Assembly: GCA_003428585.1 (NCBI GenBank)
Contig: QVQC01000016.1
Coordinates: 1-62,186 of the forward strand
Origin: Nioella halotolerans
Lineage (GTDB): Bacteria; Pseudomonadota; Alphaproteobacteria; Rhodobacterales; Rhodobacteraceae
Direction of reading: 5' to 3'
Length of the DNA stretch: 62,186 nucleotides
A program made the translations under genes and the position numbers. The notes beneath the pieces were generated by a model, which saw nothing but the letters and a program-made list of their open reading frames with translations, was not told the DNA's origin and searched no databases. Below, in pieces: positions 19,021 to 28,832 of this stretch; within the stretch, counting starts at the first letter, position 1, and every line of letters begins with the position of its first letter.

Positions 19021-19167
19021 GCTACTTCCCTTCGTTGGCGGCCAGTTGGCGTGTATCCGCAACCCTTTAGGGCATCGTGCCGCCTGCATCAAGATAGCAA
19101 GAGGGACAGCTTGCCGGGTCTTGAAACCCGCTGTAGCGTCCCCGGGGCAGTCAAGCGGAGACATGAC

Positions 19168-19773
19168 ATGAGCGACCGAACCGGAATATTCGCGGGCGAC
19201 GACCCCTTCGCCATTGCCCGCGACTGGCTGGCCGAGGCGGAACAAAGCGAACCGAACGATCCCAGCGCGATCGCCCTGTCCACCGTCGACGCGGATGGCC
19301 TGCCCAATGCCCGTATGGTGTTGCTGAAAGAGATCGAGGCAGGGGCCTTCGTGTTCTATACCAATTACGGCTCCGCCAAGGCGCGCGAGCTTGACAGCGC
19401 CGGCATGGCCGCCTTCGTGATGCACTGGAAAAGCCTGCGACGGCAGATCCGGGTGCGCGGTCTCGTCGAGAAGGAGGAGGGGCCGCGGGCGGATGAATAT
19501 TACGCCTCGCGCTCGCTCAAGAGCCGGCTCGGGGCATGGGCGTCGCAGCAATCACAGCCATTGTCTTCGCGTGCGCACCTCATGGCCGAGGTGGCGAAGG
19601 TCACGGCGCGACACGGGCCCAACCCGCCGCGCCCGCCTTTCTGGGGCGGCTACCGGATCACGCCGCTGGAAATAGAGTTCTGGGCCGACGGTGCCTACCG
19701 GCTGCATGACAGGTTCCGCTGGTCGCGCGGCTCTGTCGGGGGGGGCTGGGACGTAGAACGCCTCAATCCCTGA
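19168..19773 (+). CDS. pdxH: pyridoxamine 5'-phosphate oxidase
   Basis: FMN enzyme that oxidises pyridoxamine or pyridoxine 5'-phosphate to pyridoxal 5'-phosphate, closing vitamin B6 synthesis and salvage. The 201-residue product has the [10 protein letters not shown] and [15 protein letters not shown] segments of the FMN site, [13 protein letters not shown] and the C-terminal WGGYRITP and DRFRW motifs. GGAG at 19157-19160 precedes ATG 19168. The divergent neighbour is fabI; no other B6 gene is in view. Confidence 0.95.
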   Translation: MSDRTGIFAGDDPFAIARDWLAEAEQSEPNDPSAIALSTVDADGLPNARMVLLKEIEAGAFVFYTNYGSAKARELDSAGMAAFVMHWKSLRRQIRVRGLVEKEEGPRADEYYASRSLKSRLGAWASQQSQPLSSRAHLMAEVAKVTARHGPNPPRPPFWGGYRITPLEIEFWADGAYRLHDRFRWSRGSVGGGWDVERLNP

Positions 19774-19967
19774 CCTAAAGGCTGGGTCAGGCCGGCCCAG
19801 AGGGTGGACGGGAGCCGAAATTTGGTTAACAAAGGTTAACCGCTGCGGCGAGACCAGCCGCGCCTGTTTTCGTAACGAGTTGAAATATTTCGATCAAAAC
19901 CGCTCGCATCCGTGGGTGGGTTCACTTTGTGTATCGGGGACAACAGGGCAGTGCAGGTATCGCCGCA

Positions 19968-20489
19968 ATGACACAGGACGACGCGCAGGCGGCGCCCGAT
20001 GTGACGGGAACCGTCAAGTGGTTTGACAATGGCAGGGGGTTCGGATTCATCATAGCCGATGAGGGTGGTCCGGATATCCTTTTGCATGCCAACGTGCTGC
20101 GCGATTTCGGGCAGGGGTCCGTTGCGCAAGGCTCTCGCATCCGGATCGAGGTGCAGGAAACGGAGCGCGGGCTTCAGGCCGCAAGGGTCTTGTCCATCGA
20201 CCCGCCCGATCCCGATGATGAAACCCTTGCCCCGGGCCTTGCCATCGAGGTGCCGGACGACGCCCCCTTCGTTCCGGCGCGGGTGAAATGGTTCGACAAG
20301 ACGAAAGGTTTTGGCTTTGCCAATGTCTTCGGGCATCCTGAGGACGTGTTCGTCCATATAGAGGTGCTGCGCCGCTTCGGGCTGGCCGATCTCGAACCGG
20401 GCGAAGCGGTCATCCTGCGCGTCGTGCAGGGACCGCGTGGCAAGATGGCCGGCGAGGTGCGGCCGTGGGATTACGTGCAGGAGGATTAG
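19968..20489 (+). CDS. double cold-shock-domain protein
   Basis: RNA/ssDNA-binding protein of 173 residues with two cold-shock domains in tandem. Each has the RNP1-like core: [12 protein letters not shown] near residue 20 and [13 protein letters not shown] near residue 108. RNP2-like strands DILLHANVL and DVFVHIEVL follow. A negatively charged linker (DPDDETLAP) joins the domains. Double-CSD proteins are common in alphaproteobacteria, where they act in stationary-phase or cold adaptation. ATG 19968 is used; a GTG at 19929 would add 13 residues. The DUF192 gene begins one base after the stop codon, so they form an operon. Confidence 0.88.
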   Translation: MTQDDAQAAPDVTGTVKWFDNGRGFGFIIADEGGPDILLHANVLRDFGQGSVAQGSRIRIEVQETERGLQAARVLSIDPPDPDDETLAPGLAIEVPDDAPFVPARVKWFDKTKGFGFANVFGHPEDVFVHIEVLRRFGLADLEPGEAVILRVVQGPRGKMAGEVRPWDYVQED

Positions 20490-20490
20490 G

Positions 20491-20994
20491 ATGCGGGGTG
20501 CGGTTCTTGCGGTCGTGGCGATGCTGGCGGCGGGGGCCGCGCAGGCCGCCTGTTCCGAGGGGAGGGTCGAATTGCGCGGCGACTGGGGAACGGCACGCTT
20601 CCGGGTCGAGGTCGCGGACACGCCCGCCGAACAAAGACAGGGCTTGATGCACCGCGAGAGCCTTGCCAGTGCCGCGGGCATGCTCTTTGTCTATGACATG
20701 CCCCAGAGGGTGGGCTTCTGGATGGAGAACACGCTGATCCCGCTCGACATGATCTTCATGGATGAAAGTGGTACTGTGGCTCATATCCATGAGAACGCCG
20801 TGCCACTGGACAGGACGACGGTTCCGCAAGGAATACTGTTCAATGCCGAGGGTGAGCCTGTTCCTGGGATCGATGACATCCAGTACGTGCTGGAGATCAA
20901 CGGCGGAATGTCCGGGCTTCTGGGGATCACGGAAGGGTCTGAAATGCGCCACCCGTCGGTCGATCCCGACCTTGCCGCCTGGCCATGCGAATAA
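20491..20994 (+). CDS. DUF192 family exported protein
   Basis: A 167-residue protein with a signal peptide (MRGAVLAVVAMLAAGAAQAA) followed by the DUF192 (COG1430) fold: QRQGLMHRESL, the AGMLFVYDMP strand, VGFWMENTLIPLD and, near the end, YVLEINGG. These motifs are the strongest of the family. The role of DUF192 is not known. GGAGGATTAGG directly before ATG 20491 is a strong ribosome-binding site made from the last codons of the cold-shock gene, which supports coupling. Confidence 0.88.
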   Translation: MRGAVLAVVAMLAAGAAQAACSEGRVELRGDWGTARFRVEVADTPAEQRQGLMHRESLASAAGMLFVYDMPQRVGFWMENTLIPLDMIFMDESGTVAHIHENAVPLDRTTVPQGILFNAEGEPVPGIDDIQYVLEINGGMSGLLGITEGSEMRHPSVDPDLAAWPCE

Positions 20995-21039
20995 TCGGTC
21001 TTCCATCACGCGCCGACCCGCGCTAGGAGACGCAACAGT

Positions 21040-21116
21040 CGGGGCGTAGCGCAGCCTGGTAGCGCGTCTGTTTTGGGTACAGAAGGTCGTGAGTTCGAAT
21101 CTCGCCGCCCCGACCA
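21040..21116 (+). tRNA. tRNA-Pro (anticodon UGG)
   Basis: A full 77-base cloverleaf with encoded CCA. The acceptor stem is CGGGGCG (21040-21046) paired with CGCCCCG, with A as discriminator. The anticodon stem TCTGT/ACAGA carries the loop TTTGGGT, giving anticodon TGG at 21074-21076. The T-loop reads TTCGAAT. There is no sign of an integrated element at its 3' end. Confidence 0.97.
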
Positions 21117-21160
21117 TTCCCGAAGTTCCGGCTTGCCACGTCCCGCCCGCGCGGGCAGGA

Positions 21161-21184
21161 AAGGGGTGTTTCGAAACAACCCTT
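21161..21184 (+). other. hairpin downstream of tRNA-Pro
   Basis: AAGGG-g-TGTTT and AAACA-a-CCCTT pair with one G-A mismatch around a 2-base centre. It could help end the tRNA transcript, although only TT follows. It overlaps a possible TTG start at 21183, which argues for a later start of the glycosyltransferase. Confidence 0.35.
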
Positions 21185-21230
21185 GATCCATCATGCCACC
21201 TTTTGCTTTTACCTTCCAGGGCGTCCGCCC

Positions 21231-22178
21231 GTGACCGCGCCGGGGCGCGTGGCGATCCTGATGGGGCTGTACAACGGGGCCGCGCACTTGCAGGGCCAGC
21301 TTGACAGTTTCGTGGCACAAACCGTGCCGGACTGGGATCTGACGGTCAGCGATGATGGCTCAAGCGATGACGGCCCGGCGATCCTTGCCCGGTTCGCCGA
21401 GGCGCAGGGGGCCCGGGGCCACGCGGTGCGCCTTGTTTCCGGGCCGGGGCAGGGGTTCGCCGCCAATTTCCTGTCGCTGCTGGCCTCGGTGCCGGAAGGG
21501 GCGGCATGGGTGGCGCTGTCCGATCAGGATGACATCTGGCTGCCAGACCGGCTGCAGCGCGGGATGCGGGCGCTCGCGCCCGTGCCCGATGGCATGCCCG
21601 CGCTTTACGGCAGCGCAAGCTGGATCGTGTCCGAGACCCTGACAGGCCATCACGCCTCGCCACGCTTCTCAAGGCCGCCCTCGTTTCAAAACGCGCTGGT
21701 GCAGAGCATCGCGGGCGGCAACACCATGCTGCTGAACCGGGCCGGCGCCGATCTTGCGCGCGGGGCGGCACGCGAGGCACTGGCGGTTGGCGGGCCGGCG
21801 ACGCATGACTGGTGGCTCTACCAGCTTGTTTCCGGCGCCGGCGGGCAGGTGATCCGCGACGAGACGCCGACCATCCTCTACCGCCAGCATGGCGGCAACC
21901 TCTTCGGCAGCAATCGCGGCCTCGGGGCGGCCGTGTCGCGGATTCGGCAGGTTTTTTCAGGGCAACTCGGCGCGTGGGTGTTGCAGAACAACCGGGCGCT
22001 TGGCGCCTCGGCGCATCGGTTGACAGCGGAAAACCGTGCGCTTCTGGGGCGGTTCGCGGAACTTCGTACACAAGATATGGTGGCGCGTGCGCGCATCTTC
22101 CGGGCGCTTGGGCTCTATCGGCAGGGTCGGGCCGAGCAGGCCGCGATCACCCTCGCGGCGCTGCTTGGCCGGATCTGA
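21231..22178 (+). CDS. family 2 glycosyltransferase, rhamnosyltransferase-like
   Basis: Sugar transferase of about 315 residues with the GT-A motifs ILMGLYNGAAHLQ, VSDDGSSDDG and ALSDQDDIWLP; the last is typical of rhamnosyl- and related polysaccharide transferases. A GGNTMLLNR segment and HDWWLYQL follow in the order usual for the family. The start is uncertain: GTG 21231 has CCAGGG upstream and is used here, TTG 21183 overlaps a hairpin, and the ATG of MGLYNG would cut into the domain. It stands alone, away from the polysaccharide locus at 678-12612. Confidence 0.8.
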   Translation: MTAPGRVAILMGLYNGAAHLQGQLDSFVAQTVPDWDLTVSDDGSSDDGPAILARFAEAQGARGHAVRLVSGPGQGFAANFLSLLASVPEGAAWVALSDQDDIWLPDRLQRGMRALAPVPDGMPALYGSASWIVSETLTGHHASPRFSRPPSFQNALVQSIAGGNTMLLNRAGADLARGAAREALAVGGPATHDWWLYQLVSGAGGQVIRDETPTILYRQHGGNLFGSNRGLGAAVSRIRQVFSGQLGAWVLQNNRALGASAHRLTAENRALLGRFAELRTQDMVARARIFRALGLYRQGRAEQAAITLAALLGRI

Positions 22179-22474
22179 CACAAGGCGGTCATGCGACTTA
22201 AACATGTCGGGGCCGTCCCTGCGCCAAACGGACCCCTGTGGCGCGGTGACAACATCTTGCGGTTTTTCCCTTGTCGGCCGCACAATAGGTCAAGGAAATG
22301 GCCAAGACAGGCGGGCGCGACAGGGTATCACTAAGTTGCGCCGGTTTCTGGAAAAACCCGGACCCCGCTACGTGAATGAATCGCCACCGGTTCCGGCGGG
22401 CCTTTCAGCGGCTGGTTTTGCAAGCCAATTTTGTAACGGGATGGTAAAAAAACGCGTTGACGGCCTATGCCTGA

Positions 22475-22490
22475 ATACGTCAAGTTGTGT
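22475..22490 (+). promoter_or_regulatory. NrdR box 1 (weaker)
   Basis: ATACGTCAAGTTGTGT matches the NrdR-box consensus acaCwAtATaTwGtgt at 10 of 16 positions, with a perfect right half (TTGTGT). It sits 31 bases from the stronger box 2, the spacing typical of paired NrdR sites. Confidence 0.55.
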
Positions 22491-22505
22491 GGGCCGACAT
22501 CGTCA

Positions 22506-22521
22506 ATACAATATGTTGTGA
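22506..22521 (+). promoter_or_regulatory. NrdR box 2 (strong)
   Basis: ATACAATATGTTGTGA matches the NrdR-box consensus at 13 of 16 positions, including every invariant core base. NrdR represses ribonucleotide reductase genes when nucleotide levels are high. Box 2 starts exactly 31 bases after box 1, so both lie on the same face of the helix. Confidence 0.7.
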
Positions 22522-22694
22522 CGCAGGCGGCGCGGGGCAAGTGGCCATCCATTGCGAAAAGCGGGTCCGCTCGCGGACCAAGGCCGGGGCTCGGGTGGCC
22601 TCGAGGGTCGTTTCGCCCTCACGGACAGGTCAACAGACGGCAAGAGCGGGAAAACGCTGGCACGCCGCATTCAAGCTTAAGGGACAAGAGGCAG

Positions 22695-25600
22695 ATGAGA
22701 ATCGAACGTCGTTTCACCGGGGCAGGGCAGGACACCTATGCGGGGCTGGAATTCAAGCTGACGACATCGGAAATCCGCAACCCCGACGGCACCACCGTGT
22801 TCAAGCTCGACGCGGTCGAGGTGCCCATGGGCTGGAGCCAGGTCGCCTCGGACGTGCTGGCGCAGAAATATTTCCGCAAGGCCGGCGTTGCGACGATCCT
22901 GAAGCCGGTCAAGGAAAAGGGCGTGCCGTCCTTCCTGTGGCGTCACGTGCCCGATGAAAAGGCCCTTTCTGACTTGCCCGAGGAGGAACGCTACGGCGGC
23001 GAAACCTCGGCCAAGCAGGTGTTCCGCCGTCTTGCCGGCGCCTGGTGCTACTGGGGCTGGAAGGGGGGCTACTTCACCGAGGAGGCCGACGCCCGCGCCT
23101 ATTTCGACGAGATGCAGCTGATGCTGGCGCGCCAGATGGCGGCGCCCAACAGCCCGCAATGGTTCAATACCGGCCTGCACTGGGCCTATGGCATCGATGG
23201 GCCCAGCCAGGGCCATTCCTATGTCGATTACCGCACCGGCAAGCTGACCACGTCGGACTCGGCCTACGAACACCCGCAGCCGCATGCCTGTTTCATCCAG
23301 TCCGTGCACGACGACCTGGTGAACGACGGTGGCATCATGGACCTGTGGGTGCGCGAGGCGCGCCTTTTCAAGTATGGCTCCGGCACCGGCACCAACTTCT
23401 CCTCGCTGCGCGCGGAAGGGGAAAAGCTCTCGGGCGGTGGCAAGTCTTCCGGCCTCATGGGCTTTCTCAAGATCGGCGACCGGGCGGCGGGCGCGATCAA
23501 GTCGGGCGGCACCACGCGGCGCGCGGCCAAGATGGTGATCGTCGATGCCGACCACCCGGATATCGAGGAATTCATCAACTGGAAGGTGCTGGAGGAGCAG
23601 AAGGTTGCCTCCATCGTCGCCGGGTCGAAGATGCATGAGCGCGAGCTGAACGCCATCTTCGCCGCGATCGCCGCGTGGGACGGCACGCGGGAGGATGCGG
23701 TCGACCCCAAGACGAACGAAAGCCTGAAGGCCGCGATCCGCAGCGCCAAGAAATGCGCGATCCCGGAAACCTACATCAAGCGGGTTCTGGATTACGCCAA
23801 GCAGGGCCATACCGGCATCGAGTTCCCGACCTACGATACCGATTGGGACAGCGAGGCCTACAATTCGGTCTCCGGGCAGAATTCCAACAACTCGATCCGG
23901 GTCACCGATGCCTTCCTCGAGGCGGTCGAGAAGGACGCCGACTGGCCGCTGATCAACCGCACGGATGGCAAGGTCGCCAAGACCGTCCGCGCGCGGGCAT
24001 TGTGGGATGATATCGGCCACGCGGCATGGGCCTGCGCCGATCCGGGTATCCAGTACCATGACACCGTGAACGCGTGGCACACCTGCCCCGAGGATGGGCC
24101 GATCCGCGGCTCCAACCCCTGTTCGGAATACATGTTCCTCGACGACACGGCCTGCAACCTTGCCTCGATGAACCTGCTGACCTTCTACCGCGACGGCGTG
24201 TTCGACGCGGAAGGCTACATTCACGCCACGCGGCTGTGGACGCTGACGCTGGAAATCTCCGTGATGATGGCGCAGTTCCCGTCCAATGAAATCGCGCAGC
24301 GTTCCTTTGACTTCCGCACCCTTGGGCTGGGATATGCCAATATCGGCGGCCTGCTGATGAGCATGGGGCATGGCTACGATTCCGACGAGGGGCGGGCCAT
24401 TGCCGGCGCGTTGACCGCGATCATGACCGGCGTCGCCTACACGACCTCGGCCGAGATCGCGGGCGAGCTTGGCGCCTTTGCCAAGTATGACAAGAACCGG
24501 GAGCACATGCTGCGCGTGATTCGCAACCACCGCCGCGCCGCCCAGGGCGAGGCGGAGGGCTACGAGGGGCTGGCGGTGAAGCCGGTGCCGCTCGATCAGG
24601 CAAGCTGCCCTGACAAGCGGCTGGTGGCCCTGGCCGAGAAAAGCTGGGACGAGGCGCTGTCGCTGGGGGAAAAGCACGGATACCGCAACGCGCAGGTGTC
24701 GGTGATCGCGCCCACGGGCACGATCGGGCTGGTGATGGATTGCGACACCACCGGGATCGAACCCGATTTCGCATTGGTCAAGTTCAAGAAGCTGGCCGGC
24801 GGAGGCTATTTCAAGATCATCAACCGCTCCGTCCCCGCCGCGTTGGAAAAGCTGGGCTATTCGGCGGCCGAGATCGAGGAAATCACCGCCCACGCGGTCG
24901 GCCACGCGACGCTGGGCAATGCGCCGGTGATCAACCATTCCACCCTGCGCGGCCACGGCTTCGGCGATGCGGAGCTGGAAAAGATCGAGACGGCGCTGCC
25001 CTCGGCCTTCGACATTCGCTTCGTCTTCAACCAGTGGACGCTGGGGGCGGAGTTCTGCACGCAGACCCTCGGCATCCCGTCCGAAAAGCTGAACGACCCG
25101 ACCTTCGACCTGTTGCGCCACCTTGGCTACAGCAAGGCCGATATCGAGGCCGCGAACGACCATGTCTGCGGGACGATGACGCTGGAAGGCGCGCCCTACC
25201 TGAAGCAGGAACACTACCACATCTTCGATTGCGCCAATCCCTGCGGCAAGACCGGCAAGCGCTTCCTGTCGGTGAACAGCCACATCACCATGATGGCGGC
25301 GGCGCAAAGCTTCATCTCGGGCGCGATTTCCAAGACCATCAACATGCCCAATGACGCCACTATCGAGGATTGCCAGAAAGCCTATGAATTGTCGTGGTCG
25401 CTGGGCGTGAAGGCCAATGCGCTTTACCGCGACGGCTCGAAGCTCAGCCAGCCGCTCGCGTCCGCGCTTGTCGAGGATGACGACGAGGCCGCCGAGACGC
25501 TGGAATCCGGCACGCCGCAGGAAAAGGCGCAGGTGCTGGCCGAGAAGGTGATCGAGAAGGTGGTGGTCAAGGAACTGATCCGCACCCACCGCGAAAAGAT

Positions 25601-26384
25601 GCCGGACCGCCGCAAGGGCTACACGCAAAAGGCGGTGGTGGGGGGGCACAAGGTCTACCTGCGCACCGGCGAATACGAGGATGGCAACCTTGGCGAGATC
25701 TTCATCGACATGCACAAGGAAGGTGCCGGCTTCCGCGCGATGATGAACAATTTCGCCATCGCCGTGTCCGTGGGCCTGCAATACGGCGTGCCGCTGGAGG
25801 AATTCGTCGATGCCTTCACCTTCACCAAGTTCGAACCGGCGGGCATGGTGCAGGGCAATGACAGCATCAAGAACGCCACCTCGATCCTCGACTACATCTT
25901 CCGCGAATTGGCGGTCAGCTACCTCGACCGCACCGACCTCGCGCATGTGAAGCCCGAAGGGGCCAGCTTCGACGACCTCGGTCGCGGGCAGGAGGAAGGC
26001 GTGTCGAACGTGCGCGAAGTGCCCGACAGCCGGGGGTCGTCGCCCATCGACGTGCTGCGCCAGATCTCCTCCACCGGCTACCTGCGCAAGCGGGTGCCGC
26101 AGGAACTGGTGGTGCTGCAGGGCGGCGCGCAGGGGGTGACGGCGCTTGACGCGCAAACCGGGGAAACGGTTGCAACCCTCGTGTCGGACGGCGTGGCGGA
26201 GACGGCCGCGATGTCACGCGCCACGACCAATGCGGCGATGGCCACCGGGCTCGATGCGCGCACCAAGGCGCGGATGCAGGGCTACGAGGGCGAGGCCTGC
26301 GGTGAATGCGGAAACTACACGCTGGTGCGCAACGGCACCTGCATGAAATGCAACACCTGCGGCGCGACGTCGGGGTGTAGTTGA
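22695..26384 (+). CDS. nrdJ: adenosylcobalamin-dependent (class II) ribonucleotide reductase
   Basis: Makes deoxyribonucleotides using adenosylcobalamin as radical source, with or without oxygen. The 1229-residue length is typical of the large NrdJ form. The RNR core shows [12 protein letters not shown] early, the active-site [25 protein letters not shown] segment starting near residue 473 (Asn, Cys and Glu of the catalytic triad) and [15 protein letters not shown]. The C-terminus carries the redox/zinc-like cluster CGECGNY...CMKCNTCG and ends SGCS. AGAGG lies just before ATG 22695. A hairpin terminator follows at 26521. No intein is present. Confidence 0.96.
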   Translation: MRIERRFTGAGQDTYAGLEFKLTTSEIRNPDGTTVFKLDAVEVPMGWSQVASDVLAQKYFRKAGVATILKPVKEKGVPSFLWRHVPDEKALSDLPEEERYGGETSAKQVFRRLAGAWCYWGWKGGYFTEEADARAYFDEMQLMLARQMAAPNSPQWFNTGLHWAYGIDGPSQGHSYVDYRTGKLTTSDSAYEHPQPHACFIQSVHDDLVNDGGIMDLWVREARLFKYGSGTGTNFSSLRAEGEKLSGGGKSSGLMGFLKIGDRAAGAIKSGGTTRRAAKMVIVDADHPDIEEFINWKVLEEQKVASIVAGSKMHERELNAIFAAIAAWDGTREDAVDPKTNESLKAAIRSAKKCAIPETYIKRVLDYAKQGHTGIEFPTYDTDWDSEAYNSVSGQNSNNSIRVTDAFLEAVEKDADWPLINRTDGKVAKTVRARALWDDIGHAAWACADPGIQYHDTVNAWHTCPEDGPIRGSNPCSEYMFLDDTACNLASMNLLTFYRDGVFDAEGYIHATRLWTLTLEISVMMAQFPSNEIAQRSFDFRTLGLGYANIGGLLMSMGHGYDSDEGRAIAGALTAIMTGVAYTTSAEIAGELGAFAKYDKNREHMLRVIRNHRRAAQGEAEGYEGLAVKPVPLDQASCPDKRLVALAEKSWDEALSLGEKHGYRNAQVSVIAPTGTIGLVMDCDTTGIEPDFALVKFKKLAGGGYFKIINRSVPAALEKLGYSAAEIEEITAHAVGHATLGNAPVINHSTLRGHGFGDAELEKIETALPSAFDIRFVFNQWTLGAEFCTQTLGIPSEKLNDPTFDLLRHLGYSKADIEAANDHVCGTMTLEGAPYLKQEHYHIFDCANPCGKTGKRFLSVNSHITMMAAAQSFISGAISKTINMPNDATIEDCQKAYELSWSLGVKANALYRDGSKLSQPLASALVEDDDEAAETLESGTPQEKAQVLAEKVIEKVVVKELIRTHREKMPDRRKGYTQKAVVGGHKVYLRTGEYEDGNLGEIFIDMHKEGAGFRAMMNNFAIAVSVGLQYGVPLEEFVDAFTFTKFEPAGMVQGNDSIKNATSILDYIFRELAVSYLDRTDLAHVKPEGASFDDLGRGQEEGVSNVREVPDSRGSSPIDVLRQISSTGYLRKRVPQELVVLQGGAQGVTALDAQTGETVATLVSDGVAETAAMSRATTNAAMATGLDARTKARMQGYEGEACGECGNYTLVRNGTCMKCNTCGATSGCS

Positions 26385-26520
26385 CAAGATCGGGTTCCGT
26401 GCCAATCGCCCCGGCGCGGGATCTGAAACACGGGGCGGGTGCGCTCGTCCCCGACGCGGTTCAGGCCGCAGGCAGAAAATACCCGGGCGGTTAACAATCG
26501 AGCCTGAACAGCGAAACTCT

Positions 26521-26546
26521 GGGGGCCCTTCGGGGCCCCTTTCTTC
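26521..26546 (+). terminator. intrinsic terminator after nrdJ
   Basis: GGGGCCC (26522-26528), TTCG tetraloop, GGGCCCC (26533-26539) and a T-rich tail TTTCTT. This is a textbook rho-independent terminator for the plus strand, 137 bases after the nrdJ stop. Confidence 0.88.
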
Positions 26547-26580
26547 ATGCTATGTCAGCACCTTGGAAGGTAATGCCAAA

Positions 26581-26610
26581 GAAAAGGCCCCCTGTCTCCG
26601 GGGGCCTTGG
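26581..26610 (-). terminator. intrinsic terminator of the peptide ABC operon
   Basis: Reading the minus strand, AAGGCCCCC and GGGGGCCTT pair over 9 bp around a 7-base loop and run into TTTTC. It lies 26 bases after the stop of the two-domain ATPase gene and ends the operon. Confidence 0.85.
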
Positions 26611-26635
26611 CCAAGCGGGTTCGAATCCTGCCGCT

Positions 26636-28717
26636 TTATTCCGCCGCGATCTTGATCACCGGGGTCATGCGCGCCAGCTTCTCGTCGGACAGGTGGCACT
26701 TGATCTGGTGGCCATCGGCGAGCTTCTTCATCGGCGGTACCTCCTGTTCGCAGAGCCCGCCGGGCACGTCCTTCTTCCAGCGGCAGCGCGTCTGGAACGG
26801 GCAGCCCGACGGTGGGTCCATGGCCGAGGGAATGTCGCCCTCCAGCACGATATGTTCCTTGGTGACCGAGGTGTCGGCAATCGGCACGGCCGACAGAAGC
26901 GCCTCCGTATAGGGATGGTAGGGCGGGCTGAACACCTGGTCGGTGGAGCCGATCTCGACCACGTGGCCCAGATACATCACCATCACCCGGTCGCTGAGGT
27001 AACGCACGATCGACAGGTCGTGGGAAATGAACAGAAGCGTCGTCTTCTGTTCGCGCTGGATTTCCATAAGCAGGTCGGTCACCGCTGCCTGCACCGAGAC
27101 GTCGAGCGCCGAGACCGGTTCGTCGGCCACCACGATCCGGGCGTCGCCTGCAAAGGCGCGCGCGATCCCGACCCGCTGTTTCTGCCCGCCCGACAACTGG
27201 CGCGGCATCCGGTCGGCAAAATCGCGCGGTAGTTTCACGAGGTCGAGCAGTTCCAGCATCCGCTGGCGCCGGGCGGATTCGTTCTTGCCGATGCCGAACA
27301 CCTCCAGCGCGCGCATGATCTGCCGGCCCACGGTCATCGAGGGGTTGAGCGTGTCAAAGGGGTTCTGGAACACCATCTGGATCGAGGAGACCGTCGCGGT
27401 ATCGCGTTCCTGGATCGGGACGGATTCCACCCCCTTGTTGTTCAGCACGATATGGCCGTCGGTCGCGGTTTCCAGACCCATCAGCACCTTGGCGAGCGTG
27501 GACTTCCCGCAGCCCGATTCGCCGACGATGGCCAGCGTTTCGGATTCGCGGGCCGTGAAGCTGAGCGTTTCGTTGGCCTTCACCACCTTCTTTTCGCCGT
27601 GGCTGAACAGCGCGCTTGCCGCCACCTCGTAGTATTTCTTGAGGTTGTCGACCTTCAGCACCACGTCGCCGATCTCGGCCTTCTGCACCTCGACCGCGGC
27701 GCGGATCGGGGCATCCCAGTCGATGTCGCGGAACCTCAGGCATCGCGATTCGTGCCGGTCGTCGCCGGCGATATCGTCCATCGGGATATCGGATGCATCG
27801 CAAAGCCCGCTTTCGAAATAGTCGCAGCGCGGGCCGAAGTTGCAGCCGTTCGGGCGTTCGTTGGGCAGGGGGAAGTTGCCGGGGATCGCCACCAGCGGGC
27901 GGCTGTTCTTGTTGGCGCCGGGCAGCGGGATCGAGCGGAACAGCGCCTGCGTGTAGGGGTGGCGCATCTTGTCGAACACGTCCTTGATGCTGCCGGTCTC
28001 CACCGCCTCGCCCGAATACATCACGCAGATCCGGTCGCAGGTTTCGAGGATCAGGCCGAGGTTGTGGCTGATGAACAGCATCGAGGTGCCGTATTTCTTG
28101 CCCAGTTCCTTGACGATCTCGACCACCGCCGCCTCCACCGTCACGTCAAGCGCGGTGGTCGGTTCATCGAGGATCAGGAGCGAGGGGTTCGCCATCAACG
28201 CCAATGCAATCACGATGCGCTGCTGCTGCCCGCCCGAAAGCTGGTGCGGATAGGCGTCGAGCATGCGCTCCGGGTCCGGCAGGCGCACATCGGTCACCAC
28301 CTCGAGGGCGCGCTGATAGGCCTCCTTTTCGGAAACGCCCTCGTGGATCATCGGCACTTCCATCAGCTGCTTGCCGATCTTCATCGCCGGGTTGAGCGAG
28401 GCCATCGGCTCCTGGTAGATCATGGCAATTTCCTTGCCCCGGATCTTGGCCAGTTCTTCCCGGCTCATGTCGTTGAGGTTGCGGCCCTTGAACTTGATGG
28501 AGCCGCCGACGATGCGCCCGTTGACGCCAAGGTCCTGCATCACGCCAAGCGCCACGGTGGACTTGCCGCACCCGGATTCGCCGACAAGACCCATGGCCTC
28601 TCCCGGCATCACGGTGGTGGAGAAATCCATCACCGCGGGGATTTCGAACAGGCGGGTGAAGAAGCTGATCGAAAGGTTCTCGATCTCGAGGATCGGGCCG
28701 TCGTATTTTTCAGCCAT
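26636..28717 (-). CDS. peptide-type ABC importer ATPase with two nucleotide-binding domains
   Basis: Energises import of a peptide, opine or similar solute; this single 693-residue chain corresponds to a DppD-DppF fusion. Domain 1 has GESGCGKST, LSGGQQQR and LILDEPTT; domain 2, from about residue 360, has GESGCGKST, LSGGQKQR and VADEPVSALD. Each ends with the oligopeptide-transporter segment (HPYTQALFRSIP, HPYTEALLSAVP) and a Cys-containing C-terminal region. GGAGACG precedes ATG 28717, and the conserved sequence begins directly after it. It is the last gene of a minus-strand operon with two permeases and a binding protein. Confidence 0.93.
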   Translation of the reverse strand: MAEKYDGPILEIENLSISFFTRLFEIPAVMDFSTTVMPGEAMGLVGESGCGKSTVALGVMQDLGVNGRIVGGSIKFKGRNLNDMSREELAKIRGKEIAMIYQEPMASLNPAMKIGKQLMEVPMIHEGVSEKEAYQRALEVVTDVRLPDPERMLDAYPHQLSGGQQQRIVIALALMANPSLLILDEPTTALDVTVEAAVVEIVKELGKKYGTSMLFISHNLGLILETCDRICVMYSGEAVETGSIKDVFDKMRHPYTQALFRSIPLPGANKNSRPLVAIPGNFPLPNERPNGCNFGPRCDYFESGLCDASDIPMDDIAGDDRHESRCLRFRDIDWDAPIRAAVEVQKAEIGDVVLKVDNLKKYYEVAASALFSHGEKKVVKANETLSFTARESETLAIVGESGCGKSTLAKVLMGLETATDGHIVLNNKGVESVPIQERDTATVSSIQMVFQNPFDTLNPSMTVGRQIMRALEVFGIGKNESARRQRMLELLDLVKLPRDFADRMPRQLSGGQKQRVGIARAFAGDARIVVADEPVSALDVSVQAAVTDLLMEIQREQKTTLLFISHDLSIVRYLSDRVMVMYLGHVVEIGSTDQVFSPPYHPYTEALLSAVPIADTSVTKEHIVLEGDIPSAMDPPSGCPFQTRCRWKKDVPGGLCEQEVPPMKKLADGHQIKCHLSDEKLARMTPVIKIAAE

Positions 28718-28832
28718 TTTTGTCGTCTCCCGGTTGGGACGTCTGGCGCATCGCGTATCGCGGGTCACGCCCTGTCCTATAGGTATCTGGGGGCCGCGCC
28801 CGGGGCCATTGCCACGGGCGCAAATCCATTCA

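Larger units (their letters stand above)
22179..22694 (+). other. 516-base leader region of nrdJ
   Basis: No convincing gene is seen. The last 240 bases before nrdJ are AT-richer than the surroundings and contain a -35-like TTGACG (22457-22462) and two NrdR-like boxes, leaving a leader of at least 174 bases after the second box. I looked for a cobalamin riboswitch because NrdJ needs B12 and did not find its conserved B12-box core. Confidence 0.6.

Noticed and set aside
19826..19840. CtrA-binding site TTAA-N7-TTAA upstream of the cold-shock gene
   Set aside because: TTAAC occurs twice, but the spacer between the TTAA halves is six bases, not seven. It is a palindromic GGTTAACAAAGGTTAACC and was kept out of the feature list.
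22179..22694. Cobalamin riboswitch before nrdJ
   Set aside because: NrdJ uses B12, but the conserved B12-box core and its paired helices were not found; NrdR boxes explain control better.
22677..26156. A very long open frame antisense to nrdJ
   Set aside because: Third-codon GC bias of nrdJ keeps the opposite strand free of stops. The antisense product is low-complexity, shows no known fold and has no start signal.
22695..26384. Intein in NrdJ
   Set aside because: The length and motif order are normal for an uninterrupted NrdJ.
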